64,000 bases of DNA. It comes from Nocardioides aromaticivorans. Its GTDB lineage: Bacteria > Actinomycetota > Actinomycetes > Propionibacteriales > Nocardioidaceae. The notes under the pieces are model-generated. The model saw only the letters and a list, made by a program, of their open reading frames with translations. It did no database searches and was not told where the DNA came from. Both the position numbers and the translations under genes were made by a program. Within the stretch, counting starts at the first letter, position 1. Each line of letters begins with the position of its first letter. The stretch lies in assembly GCF_013408525.1 (NCBI RefSeq), contig NZ_JACBZM010000002.1:123948-187947 (forward strand). Reading direction: 5' to 3'. This document shows positions 8,112 through 15,992 of the stretch, piece by piece.

Positions 8112-9083
8112 TCATCCGCCGTTCTTGTTGACCGTTTGGCGCTGGTAAACCGTGATCGTCGTCGAGTCACCGGCAGCGGCGAGCTGCGAGCCGAGGTCTC
8201 CACTCGTCGCGCCGCCACAGTTGCCCGTGCACGTCCACGCCAGCGTGTAGCTGATCTGCGCCGACACGGTCCACGTGTCGCCCTTGGGGTCTTCCATCTC
8301 GTCGTAGGAGTAGGAGCAGTTCGTCGGAGCGTTCTCCGGCATCCCCTTCACCCACTCGCGACCCGGACCGACACATGACTGTGTGTCGCCGTTGCCCATG
8401 TCCCACTCGACGTAGGAAGGCGTAGCGGTCAGCGTGACGGTTGCGCCACGCAGTGACTCGGTCGCAGAGACAGTGCGCCACTGCCCCGACTCGATCCACA
8501 GCCAGTTCTTGTACGAGATGTAGGTGTGATACGTCGGCGGGGGCGCAATCTTCGCGTCAGCCAGCTCGAACGGGATCGTCACCACCAGTTGACGGGCAAC
8601 CGCCGCACCATCCACCGGCGCAAGGCCACCGCTCACCCACCAGACCGCGAAACTCTCCGCGGTGTCGCTCGCGCCGGTCTGACAGGTCCACCACAGGCCG
8701 TTCTCATCCTCGTGGCCCCGAGGGGGCGGATCCTGCGGATTGTCCGGCTCGGCGTAGCACCAGTGCGGGCCGCCCCACCACGTCAACCCGTCCTTCGTGC
8801 ACGGGACCTCGCTGCCGTCCTTGTCGCGGCAAACCTGCTCGCCGCCGCCAGGGTTGGGCGTCTCGCCAGGGCCAGGGGTCTCGCCGGGGATGTTGATCTG
8901 AATGCAAGCACCGAGATCTGCGTTCCAGCCGGTGCCCGGCGGGCAGTCTTCGGGGCCGTCGGCCCAGGCACGCTCAGTCGTGGCAGTCGCGAACAGCAGA
9001 GATGCGCTTGCAACTGCGCTGACAACCGCCAGACATGCGGCGACCGCGGCAGGAATCCTCGTCAGGGCGCTGTGGCGGGGCAT
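8112..9083 (-). CDS. Secreted protein of the pilus operon, function unknown
   Basis: 323 residues with a signal peptide at about 1-42 (hydrophobic core AAVAACLAVVSAVASASLLF, cut probably after AWA). The mature part is Cys- and Trp-rich (CPPGTGWNADLGACI, LTWWGGPHWCYAEPDN, LWWTCQTG), with a Pro/Gly linker (GETPGPGETPNPGG) and a PKD-like stretch (EWDMGNGDTQ). Start supported by GAGGTG 6 nt upstream. It overlaps the lipoprotein gene by 22 nt and lies 3 nt before the CpaB-like gene. Position suggests an exported accessory or surface component of the pilus; no family was recognised with certainty. Confidence 0.75.
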   Translation of the reverse strand: MPRHSALTRIPAAVAACLAVVSAVASASLLFATATTERAWADGPEDCPPGTGWNADLGACIQINIPGETPGPGETPNPGGGEQVCRDKDGSEVPCTKDGLTWWGGPHWCYAEPDNPQDPPPRGHEDENGLWWTCQTGASDTAESFAVWWVSGGLAPVDGAAVARQLVVTIPFELADAKIAPPPTYHTYISYKNWLWIESGQWRTVSATESLRGATVTLTATPSYVEWDMGNGDTQSCVGPGREWVKGMPENAPTNCSYSYDEMEDPKGDTWTVSAQISYTLAWTCTGNCGGATSGDLGSQLAAAGDSTTITVYQRQTVNKNGG

Positions 9084-9649
9084 GCTTTCACCTCACTGTT
9101 GACGTATCCACGCTTCTTCCAGCCCTCTGACGTCTTTTCCATCTGGACCTCGACGAGCCTGCGGCTCGGGTCGTCGATCTTGTTGACCTGTCCGTTGGTC
9201 GTGATGCGAGCGTCTGTGTAATCGAGGCAGTAGTTGAAGATCACCGTCTTCGGCTTGATCTTGGTCGCGCTCGTCCACAGCACCTTTGGCGCAACCTCCA
9301 TCCGGGCGCCGCCCCGGACGTAGGTGTCCAGGAACTGCGAGCGCTCGCCCAACGGGGCTAGCGAGTACTTCTCGAACATTGCCTTCAGGCCAGGAGTGTC
9401 AGCGCCGGTACGGGCGGCCTCCGTGTAGGCCTCCCAGAACTCGAGCCACCGATCCCGGGCCGCGCGGTAGTTCTTCATTTGCGCCGGGCTGTACTTGTCG
9501 TCCCACGTCGGCTCTGGTGTCGGGGTGGCCGAGCTCGAGGGCGAGGCCGACTTCGTTGGTGTCGGGTCCGCCTTCGGCTCGTCGTCACCGCAGCTGGAGA
9601 GGGTTCCGGCCATCGCGATGGCGATGGCAGCGATCAGAGTGCGCTTCAT
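9062..9649 (-). CDS. Lipoprotein, first gene of the pilus operon
   Basis: 195 residues from the ATG at 9649, chosen because GAAGGAC lies 5 nt upstream and a lipoprotein signal follows at once: hydrophobic IAAIAIAMAGTL then SSC (lipobox Cys about residue 20). A Thr/Ser/Pro linker (TPTKSASPSSSATPTPEPT) leads to a globular domain of about 140 residues. A TTG frame with a good Shine-Dalgarno (GGAAGG at 9765-9770) runs from 9756 and ends in the ATGA overlap of this gene; it could be a 36-residue coupled leader but is Arg-rich and unproven. The regulon promoter element at 9797-9825 lies upstream. Function unknown. Confidence 0.8.
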   Translation of the reverse strand: MKRTLIAAIAIAMAGTLSSCGDDEPKADPTPTKSASPSSSATPTPEPTWDDKYSPAQMKNYRAARDRWLEFWEAYTEAARTGADTPGLKAMFEKYSLAPLGERSQFLDTYVRGGARMEVAPKVLWTSATKIKPKTVIFNYCLDYTDARITTNGQVNKIDDPSRRLVEVQMEKTSEGWKKRGYVNSEVKACPATAP

Positions 9650-9796
9650 GAGCGTCCTTCCTGAGCCCGAGTCGCCCGATGCACGGGCCTTGGGCACCAG
9701 TCTTGACGACATGGCCGACGGCTTGCCGACCGCGCCGTACTGCGAGTCGGGTTCAAGGTGAAGTCCTTCCCTCTTGGCGTGGCTCTCTAACAGCGA

Positions 9797-9825
9797 AGGC
9801 AACCGGCGACGGATCAGATCGGACA
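9797..9825 (-). promoter_or_regulatory. Regulon promoter element, copy 1 (pilus operon)
   Basis: On the minus strand TGTCCG, 17 nt, then TTGCCT. ATC follows the first box and GG precedes the second. It lies about 150 nt upstream of the lipoprotein gene that opens the Tad pilus operon. The second box differs from the consensus TTGCTT at one base. Confidence 0.7.
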
Positions 9826-9839
9826 CCGCCGGCGAACAA

Positions 9840-10175
9840 TCTTCGGGACGCGCGATCAAGCGCCTCAGATGCGAGGGCGCCGCCGGCGCCAAAAGAGGCA
9901 CTGCGTGCGGCGAATCGGCCGCAGCAACCGGCTGTCCGGACGGCGGGGCGCTTCTCAACGCGGTGCAGCGCTTGCGGAGTTTGGCGCACCGATTTCCGCC
10001 GGGGTGTCAGTTTCCCCGGTCGTCTCTGCTGACGCATCCCCAAGACCAGCGCCCTTCCCGCCCCGGCCCGAACCGGGGGCCTCCATTGTCCGTTGCGTCG
10101 TCAAGTCCGACGCTCCGGGCGTGACCCGTGGTTCCCACCATCGGGTTCTGTTCTGCATTACCCTGAGCATGACAC
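9840..10175. other. Gene-free stretch between the pilus operon and the HTH regulator
   Basis: Frames in both directions are open in places but have no convincing start, ribosome site or recognisable protein. I see nothing specific here beyond the flanking control elements at 9797-9825 and 10176-10200. Confidence 0.5.
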
Positions 10176-10200
10176 ATGACGGACGCTAAATGTCCGTCAT
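10176..10200. promoter_or_regulatory. Perfect inverted repeat, probable operator of the HTH gene
   Basis: ATGACGGAC, 7 nt, GTCCGTCAT: 9-bp perfect arms about 40 nt upstream of the HTH-gene ATG at 10238. It spans an alternative in-frame ATG at 10190. Symmetry and place suit autoregulation by the dimeric HTH protein. Confidence 0.6.
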
Positions 10201-10237
10201 AACTAAAAGAGTTCGGCGTGTTTCGGGGTCCGGCACA

Positions 10238-10582
10238 ATGCAGCGCGTGCCACGTCTGTCGAAGCCGCCCGCGATGCCTGAGGGGGTGGTGGCGATCATC
10301 GACGCGATTGGAAACGGCACGCGGACCGAGATCCTGCGGCACCTCTCGCTCCGGGCGATGAACGCAACGGAGTTGGCTGAGGTGATCGACGCAGACCCTC
10401 GCGTGGTGCGACGTCACCTCGAGGTACTCGAGGACATGGGCCTAGTGGCCGCCGATCATCCCCGCGGGGATCGTCGCGCCAAGGGCCGGGTGGTGATGTG
10501 GGAGACCAACAAGCAGAGGGTCAACGAGGTCGCCAACACGTGGCGGACATACGCCCTCGGTCAGACGAACCTGCCTGGGTAA
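10238..10582 (+). CDS. ArsR-like winged-helix transcriptional regulator
   Basis: 114 residues from the ATG at 10238. An in-frame ATG at 10190 lies inside the palindrome and would add 16 basic residues, so the start is not settled. The core IIDAIGNGTRTEILRHLSLRAMNATELAEVIDADPRVVRRHLEVLEDMGLVAADHPRGDRRAKGRVVMW is shown in pieces by its motifs: GTRTEILRHL (helix 1), NATELAEVI plus RVVRRHLEVL (helix-turn-helix) and a wing ending VVMWETN. No ArsR metal-binding Cys cluster is seen. It is probably a local repressor; the upstream palindrome suggests autoregulation. Confidence 0.75.
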   Translation: MQRVPRLSKPPAMPEGVVAIIDAIGNGTRTEILRHLSLRAMNATELAEVIDADPRVVRRHLEVLEDMGLVAADHPRGDRRAKGRVVMWETNKQRVNEVANTWRTYALGQTNLPG

Positions 10583-10664
10583 ATGGCGAACGGCGCGGGA
10601 GATGGCTCGCCACCCGTAGCTGGCCGACTGACTCGCTGGGCGGTCACTGAGCCGTGGAACTTCG

Positions 10665-11099
10665 CTACCGCACGAGCGGTTCGACGGCTTGCCAGAGCTT
10701 GAGCAGGTCACGCGCAAACTCATCCTGGTGTCCGTCGAGGAATCGAGACATTCCGCGGACCTCGGCGATCGCTTCGCGCGCCACGCGCATCTCTTCGGCG
10801 GTGGGACCGGCGCCACCAGCTGGATCGGTACCAGTCTCGCCGCTGGTCCGCAGGTAGGCGCCAGCACGAGCACGGAGCTGCTCAGCCTGTCGCTCGTGGT
10901 GCGCGAGTTGGGCCTGGATACGCCGGAGATCGCGTTCGGCCGCGCGGCGGCAGTCCTCGTCGTGAAAGTCCTTGGGTCGTCCGCGCGTCGATGTACGGAT
11001 GAACTGCTCGTCACATCGAGGGTTGGCGCAGGTGGCCTGCTGACCTCCGAGGCCCAAGCCTTCGCGCTCGGCGAGGTCGATGACGCGGCGCTCGGCCAT
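10665..11099 (-). CDS. Small zinc-binding coiled-coil protein
   Basis: 144 residues from the ATG at 11099, preceded at 7 nt by GAGGGG; a GTG at 11105 is too close to that site. A likely zinc site is made by CANPRC and FHDEDC (residues about 24-55), followed by a charged helix (RRAAERDLRRIQAQLAHHERQAEQLRARA) and a C-terminal helical domain. The N-terminus resembles the Cys/His heads of plasmid-borne DNA-binding proteins, and another protein of similar plan is at 55349. Function unknown; DNA binding is inferred. Confidence 0.65.
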   Translation of the reverse strand: MAERRVIDLAEREGLGLGGQQATCANPRCDEQFIRTSTRGRPKDFHDEDCRRAAERDLRRIQAQLAHHERQAEQLRARAGAYLRTSGETGTDPAGGAGPTAEEMRVAREAIAEVRGMSRFLDGHQDEFARDLLKLWQAVEPLVR

Positions 11100-11278
11100 G
11101 TCCACTCCCCTCGAAGGTGAATAATCGCGCGTAAATCAGGCACCACTCTAGAGCGGCGCTGCAGGTCAGCCCCGCACGCCGCGCCATCCTGCGTCGCGAG
11201 TTGGGGAGCACCACGCCGCCATGCGACCAAATAAACCTGCGCGGAAATCCTGCTCGCGACAATGGACCCAGCTCGCCA

Positions 11279-11310
11279 CGTGTCGTGGATTTCTAGAAAT
11301 TCTCGACACG
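11279..11310. promoter_or_regulatory. 32-bp palindrome upstream of the RHH-like gene
   Basis: Outer arms CGTGTCG and CGACACG enclose a fully palindromic 12-bp core ATTTCTAGAAAT, separated by 3 nt on each side. It ends 50 nt before the ATG at 11361. It may be an operator for that protein or a site for recombination or replication control. Confidence 0.55.
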
Positions 11311-11360
11311 CAGGGACGGGCTCCCGACCGATTGGCGACCTCCACGATTGGATGAAGGAC

Positions 11361-11768
11361 ATGGGACGCAAGGCGAAGGGCGATCGTCACAAGGTCGTGT
11401 CCAGCATGCCTCCAGCAGTGGCCGACCTGGTCAAGGCCGAGGCCGCAACCCTTGGCTGCTACGTCGGCGACTACCTCGGATGGCTTGTTGCCGACCAGGT
11501 GGGCATCGTGATGGACCCGCCGGTGGGTGAGGTGAGCGATCATCCCGATCCCGCTCCTGCCTTCGACGGCCGTATGCGCTATCCGGCCATGGTGCCGCGA
11601 CCTGCGGCCGACGTAGTCATCGAAGTGGCCGACGCCCGCGGCGCCACCATGGGCGACATTGTCACGGAGCTCGTGTGCGAACGCTTCGGCGTCCCCTTCA
11701 CCGCTCGGGTGAAGAAGAAGTCACTCGAGGCCAGCACAACTCGCTCCGCCCGACAAGGAGCCGCATGA
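11361..11768 (+). CDS. Small ribbon-helix-helix-like protein
   Basis: 135 residues from the ATG at 11361, with GATGAAGGAC just upstream; the frame is open further but without support. RHKVVSSMPPAVADLVKAEAATLGCYVGDYLGWLVADQV looks like a beta strand plus two helices of the CopG/Arc class (given here only by pattern: KVVSSMP strand, PAVADLVKAEAATLG helix, YVGDYLGWLV helix). A second similar helix pair appears at about 80-110 (ATMGDIVTELVCERFG). It lies between a strong palindrome and the rep gene, so it may regulate copy number or itself. Family not certain. Confidence 0.6.
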   Translation: MGRKAKGDRHKVVSSMPPAVADLVKAEAATLGCYVGDYLGWLVADQVGIVMDPPVGEVSDHPDPAPAFDGRMRYPAMVPRPAADVVIEVADARGATMGDIVTELVCERFGVPFTARVKKKSLEASTTRSARQGAA

Positions 11769-11782
11769 CCGGTTGACCGGGT

Positions 11783-11828
11783 CAGGGCAGTGCCCTGAAA
11801 ACGACGAAGGCCCCGTTGCCGCGGGGCC
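11783..11828 (+). terminator. Double hairpin after the RHH-like gene
   Basis: CAGGGC-AGT-GCCCTG is followed by AAAA, then GGCCCC-8 nt-GGGGCC. Both stems are perfect and begin 15 nt after the stop codon. There is no U-run, as is common for actinobacterial terminators. Confidence 0.5.
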
Positions 11829-12141
11829 AAGTCGGATGCTCCACCGGGTTGCCGCCCGGATTCGCGAAGTTATGAGAACGCCAGAGGAGGCTTTGTGCTG
11901 CCCACTTTAGAGCAGTGCGACACCGCACGGAAGTCATTCCCGCGCGGGCGTGTCGACGCACGCCACGCATGCACAGTCCCCTCCCCTGCGCTGGCGATCG
12001 GCTCGCGGACCGATGCCGGCCTGGTCGATGAGCTGGATGCCGTGACCCGGCCCACGAGTTTCCTGACCTGTCGTTCGTGGAGGGAGGTGGGCGCCGCCGG
12101 CGGTAGCCGTAGCGGGCGTGGATCGCCCTAGAAATGACGAA

Positions 12142-12163
12142 AGGTCCTGCGCCAACAGGACCT
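12142..12163. promoter_or_regulatory. Hairpin in the rep leader
   Basis: AGGTCCTG, loop CGCCAA, CAGGACCT: an 8-bp perfect stem 74 nt upstream of the rep TTG start. It may be an attenuator, a terminator or part of a counter-transcript; no U-tract is present. Confidence 0.45.
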
Positions 12164-12236
12164 GACCGTCTTAGTGACCGGGAGCCAGCGCCAACTGGAT
12201 TCCTCGGTGGGTGCCTCTGGAAGGAGGTAGAGCAAC

Positions 12237-14510
12237 TTGTTGCCGGTAACTGTACCGGCGTCGCATGGCGATGCCGCACACCCTGATGCAGGTCGGCGTG
12301 TCCCGCCGGGACTGCTGGCGCTCGATGAGCACCTGTTCAACCCTGATGCGTCGCAGTGGCTGGTGATCGACTCCGGCAACACTGCTGTCCCCCGGACCGT
12401 GGTGCCGTCGCTGGCCGACGGGCTCGAGCTGGTCGGCAGGGGCCGGATCGCCGCACTGGTGGGGCATTTGCGTGACGGCGTCGGTGTGGTCGATGTCGAC
12501 GTGCCCGGTCCGCTCGGTGACTTCCTGGCGGCCGAGGTCTCCGACTGGCTGTCCCGGCGCGACTGCTGGGTGCTGGAGCGGCCCTCCGGCGGCGCGAAGG
12601 GCCGCTGGCACATCTTCTTCGCCCACCCCGACTTCCACTACGCCCCGGCTGCTGCCCGGAGTGGGTTCGCGGCCGCGGTGAGCGGCTACCTCACTGCGCT
12701 GGCTGAGGACGTGAAGGTCCCCCGCAACGAGCTTGACCTGCGCGATGCGGTGCGGCCCCTGTCCTCACCTCACCGGTTCGGTGCGGTCACCAGGCCGAAG
12801 GGTGACCTACGTGAGGCTCTGCGCGGCCTGAAGCGGCTGCTCCCGGACCCGCCGGCCCCCTCGCCACTGCGGCCTCGCGTCAAGGTGAAGCCCACGAACG
12901 CTGGCCACAAGTCCGCCGCTGCGGCCGGCTCGGGCCTGGTGGTGCCGCTGGCGTTGCAGCGGTGGAAGCGTCAGCTGCGGACCGAGTGGCGCACCTATCT
13001 GCTGACCGGCGAGATCCCGGCGGGGTCGTGGGCGGCCGGCGCGACGAAGACCCGCACGGCGGTCGAGGTCGACCGGTCCCTCGTCGAGGCGGCCTGCACC
13101 CGCGAGATGGTGTGGGCGATCGGTGACCCGGAGATGGCTTGGCGGATCATCCGTGAGTCGCATCCGGCCGCGATGACCAAGGCCAAGCACCAGGGCTACT
13201 CGTGGTGGCTGGGCTACGTGTGGAACGAGCTCGTCCGCTCCGCCAGCGAGTTCAACACCACCCCCGGGAAGCCCAGGAAGGTCGAAGCGCCGCCGGCCGA
13301 GGTCCTCGAGGCCGTCGCGGCCGCCCGCCAGGAGCTCGACCGGCTGAAGTGGACCGTCCCGGCCCGTCAGCGTGCTGCCTTGCTGCTGGTCGGACACCAG
13401 CTGTTGGACCGGGTGCTGCGTAAGGGGAAGCTGCGGGTCCCCTGCCCGGAGCGGGATCTGCTCCTCGACACCGGCCTGGGTGACCGCAAGACCGTCCGCG
13501 CGGCTCTCGCCCGCCTCAACGGCCGCCTCGGCACCCTGCACACCGACTGCCTGTCTCTGACCGAGCGGGACTCGTCGAGCTATGAGTTCGAAATCAACTC
13601 CGCTCCGCACGGGGAGGGACGGCAAATCCCCCCACCTGTGTTTGACCCACCCCCGACCCCCCGCGGCCTCTGGCTCATCCTCCCCCGGGCCAGCCACAGC
13701 CTCTGGCGCACGCTGTTGACCAGCCCGGGGCCGCTGGACCTGGCTGACCTGGCAGTGAAGGCAGGGCTGGTGGAGGACGGTGCGGATGAGCCGTCGAAGT
13801 CCCAGCGCTCGACCGCGAAGGCGGCTCTGGTGGCTCTGAGTAGGGCAGGGATGGTCCGGGTCGACGAGCATGGACGCTGGCAGGCCGCGACCCGACCCCG
13901 GTCTGTGCAGATCGAGCGCGATGCGGCCGCGGCGTACGCCCGCCAGCTGGAGACGATCGAAGCCGAACGTGCCGCGTACCGCGCCGGCACGACGTCGAGC
14001 TGGACCGCCGGGCGGGCACGGGCGATCAAGGCACAGAGGGCGAAGGAGAAGGTCTGGTGGGACCACCTCTCCCCCGCCGCCCAAGCCGCTCGCGTCGCGA
14101 CGAGGCGGCTGGAGTTCGAGCAGATGTCGATCAGCCAGCAGGCAGCGCTGAAGGCCCGCCTCGCCGAACGACGCATCCGCGCCGGCCTCGACGAGCTCGA
14201 GACATACCAGACCTGGCTACGGACCCTGCCCGCCGACGAATACGTCGCGCGGAGCCTCGAACGCAAGCAACGCTTCCAGGACCTCTCCCCCGCCGAACGC
14301 GGCGCGTCCGTCGCCTCGTGGGATCGCCACCGGCTCCGCTACGGCCTCACCGCGCAGCGTCTCGCCACGCCGCCCCTGGACGAGCGGCCAGCGACCCCCG
14401 ACGCCGAGCGAGCAGCTCTGCTCCCCGACGGCGCGGCCGAACGCGATGCAGCGTTCCTCGAACGCCAAGGCGACCTCCTCGAGCAGGATCAACATCAGGT
14501 CGCCGGCTAG
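12237..14510 (+). CDS. Primase/polymerase-type plasmid replication initiator
   Basis: 757 residues from a TTG at 12237, chosen because a near-perfect AAGGAGG (12221-12227) lies 9 nt upstream. Residues about 70-180 show archaeo-eukaryotic primase features: VVDVDVP (Asp 86 and 88), ERPSGGAKGRWHIFF (His 125) and LDLRDAVRPLSSPHR (Asp 167/170). The middle has the helical region ARQRAALLLVGHQLLD and a winged-helix-like stretch; the C-terminal 200 residues are Arg/Glu-rich helices. Such proteins start replication of actinobacterial plasmids and integrative elements by priming at the origin. The AAA ATPase downstream may assist it. Confidence 0.78.
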   Translation: MLPVTVPASHGDAAHPDAGRRVPPGLLALDEHLFNPDASQWLVIDSGNTAVPRTVVPSLADGLELVGRGRIAALVGHLRDGVGVVDVDVPGPLGDFLAAEVSDWLSRRDCWVLERPSGGAKGRWHIFFAHPDFHYAPAAARSGFAAAVSGYLTALAEDVKVPRNELDLRDAVRPLSSPHRFGAVTRPKGDLREALRGLKRLLPDPPAPSPLRPRVKVKPTNAGHKSAAAAGSGLVVPLALQRWKRQLRTEWRTYLLTGEIPAGSWAAGATKTRTAVEVDRSLVEAACTREMVWAIGDPEMAWRIIRESHPAAMTKAKHQGYSWWLGYVWNELVRSASEFNTTPGKPRKVEAPPAEVLEAVAAARQELDRLKWTVPARQRAALLLVGHQLLDRVLRKGKLRVPCPERDLLLDTGLGDRKTVRAALARLNGRLGTLHTDCLSLTERDSSSYEFEINSAPHGEGRQIPPPVFDPPPTPRGLWLILPRASHSLWRTLLTSPGPLDLADLAVKAGLVEDGADEPSKSQRSTAKAALVALSRAGMVRVDEHGRWQAATRPRSVQIERDAAAAYARQLETIEAERAAYRAGTTSSWTAGRARAIKAQRAKEKVWWDHLSPAAQAARVATRRLEFEQMSISQQAALKARLAERRIRAGLDELETYQTWLRTLPADEYVARSLERKQRFQDLSPAERGASVASWDRHRLRYGLTAQRLATPPLDERPATPDAERAALLPDGAAERDAAFLERQGDLLEQDQHQVAG

Positions 14511-14560
14511 CGGGACGGGTGTCCCCCGGCGGGTCGTTCTGTAAAGAATGCAGCCCGGGC

Positions 14561-14584
14561 GTTACAGTTGCACCGCTCTGTAAC
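14561..14584. promoter_or_regulatory. Inverted repeat GTTACAG-N10-CTGTAAC upstream of the AAA ATPase gene
   Basis: Perfect 7-bp arms ending 21 nt before the GTG at 14606, with an extra half-site CTGTAA at 14539-14544. The spacing suits a dimeric repressor, but a role at a replication origin between rep and the ATPase gene is possible too. Confidence 0.55.
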
Positions 14585-14605
14585 CAACAGTAGGGAGCTC
14601 GGCCA

Positions 14606-15904
14606 GTGATCCCCAATCCCTACACCCCGAGCGGCCGCCCCCGGGTATTCGTCGGCCGCGAAACCGAGCGTCGGCGCCTACGCGACCGACTCGCGCGCGT
14701 GGTCGCCTACGGGGAGATGATGGGCCCACTCGCCGTCACGACCGGCCCGCGAGGACTCGGCAAGACCTCCCTCATGCGCGACATGCAGGCCCAGGCCGAG
14801 GCCTCCGGCTTCGTCGTCGCCTGGGCGTCCGGCCTCAAACACCAGCCCTTCCTCGCCGACGTCGTCGACCGCGTCACCCGATCCCTCAGCGCGGCCGAGC
14901 AACTGCCCAAAGTCGGACGCCACCAACTCCAAGAGATCGGCCTCGAGGTCGGCGTGGGCCTCGCCAAGGTCTCAGCCAAGATCACCCGCACCGACGAGGC
15001 CACCGACGGATCCCCCGCCCTGGTCGGGCCGCTCGAGGACTTCCTCCACCGCGCATCCAACCTCGTACGCCAAGCCGGCGGCGCCGGACTGCTCATCATC
15101 ATCGACGAGCTACACGCGCCGCTGCTGTCGCGTCGCGAACGCGAGTACGAACCAGACCCCCGAGCCGTCCTTGACGCCGCCGTACTCCTCAACGCCGTGC
15201 AGAACATGGACGGCGAACGCGAGAAGTTCCCTCTCGGGGTGGTCGGCGCCGGCCTGCCCGAAACCAAGGCCTACCTGACCCGTGCCGCCACCTTCGGCGA
15301 GCGCACACACGAATTCGTCCTCCACGAGTTCGGCCAGGCCGCCGCCCGCGCCGTGCTCGTCGAGCCAGCCGAGCAACTCAACGTCCGGTGGGACGACGAC
15401 GCGCTCACCGAAGCCCTCGCCGCGGCCGGCGGCTACCCGCAGTCCCTGCACATCATCGGCTCAGCCACCTGGGACGCCGCCCAACCCGACGAGGGCGACA
15501 CCCTCACCCTCGCCCACCTCAACGAAGGCCGAGCCACCAGCGACGCCGACCTGGCCTCACTGTTTCGCGCCCGATGGGAAGTAGCGACCAAGGCCGAACG
15601 AGACATGCTCAAGGCCATGGCCAGCCTCACCGACACCGAGACTGAACGCGGCGCCGTGGCGGCCGAGCTCGGCGTCGACACCGAAGCCCTCGGCATGACA
15701 CGGCGCAGTCTCATCAGCAAGGGCATCATCGAAGCGCCCCGCCGCGGCATCCTCCGCTTCACCATCCCCGGGTTCGCCGACTGGGTCCGCACCAAGGAGC
15801 CCGGAGGCGGTCACCAGACGCCGGCCCTCCACCCAGACCGCTCCCCCGCCATCCCGCCGCACGATCCTCCCGCCGGCTCACCGCCGCAGCGTCCCTCCCG
15901 GTAG
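14606..15904 (+). CDS. AAA ATPase (ORC/Cdc6-like P-loop protein)
   Basis: 432 residues, GTG start with AGGGAG upstream. It opens with FVGRETERRRLRDRL, the ATPase entry motif of ORC/STAND-type proteins, then Walker A TGPRGLGKTSL at about residues 47-57, Walker B LLIIIDELHAPLL near 157-168, a sensor-like stretch VVGAGLPETK, and a C-terminal winged-helix region (TETERGAVAAELGVDTEALGMTRRSLISKGII). The C-terminal tail is Pro-rich. It probably acts as an ATP-dependent DNA-binding partner of replication. It follows rep in the same direction after 95 nt containing a palindrome. Confidence 0.75.
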   Translation: MIPNPYTPSGRPRVFVGRETERRRLRDRLARVVAYGEMMGPLAVTTGPRGLGKTSLMRDMQAQAEASGFVVAWASGLKHQPFLADVVDRVTRSLSAAEQLPKVGRHQLQEIGLEVGVGLAKVSAKITRTDEATDGSPALVGPLEDFLHRASNLVRQAGGAGLLIIIDELHAPLLSRREREYEPDPRAVLDAAVLLNAVQNMDGEREKFPLGVVGAGLPETKAYLTRAATFGERTHEFVLHEFGQAAARAVLVEPAEQLNVRWDDDALTEALAAAGGYPQSLHIIGSATWDAAQPDEGDTLTLAHLNEGRATSDADLASLFRARWEVATKAERDMLKAMASLTDTETERGAVAAELGVDTEALGMTRRSLISKGIIEAPRRGILRFTIPGFADWVRTKEPGGGHQTPALHPDRSPAIPPHDPPAGSPPQRPSR

Positions 15905-15917
15905 CCAGGCGACCCAG

Positions 15918-15935
15918 CCCGGCTCCCACGCCGGG
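15918..15935. terminator. Hairpin between convergent genes
   Basis: CCCGG, 8 nt, CCGGG in the 88-nt gap between the AAA ATPase gene and the oppositely oriented zinc-ribbon gene. Probable bidirectional terminator without a U-run. Confidence 0.4.
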
Positions 15936-15992
15936 GGCAGCCCGCGGAGAGGTGACCGGCAGGCATGCGGACCTCTACGCCAGCCGGGGCGG

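Larger units (their letters stand above)
11769..12236. other. rep upstream region with hairpins; possible origin or copy-control region
   Basis: 468 nt without a convincing gene. It holds three perfect hairpins: CAGGGC/GCCCTG (11783-11797), GGCCCC/GGGGCC (11809-11828) and AGGTCCTG/CAGGACCT with loop CGCCAA (12142-12163). The first two follow the upstream gene and may end its transcript. The third lies 74 nt before the rep start and could be part of a control RNA or attenuator. No clear iterons are seen. Confidence 0.5.

Noticed and set aside
11895..12131. Possible 78-aa gene with GTG start and a GAGGAGG site
   Set aside because: The ribosome-like site is good, but the sequence has no protein-like pattern and the area looks like a rep control region.
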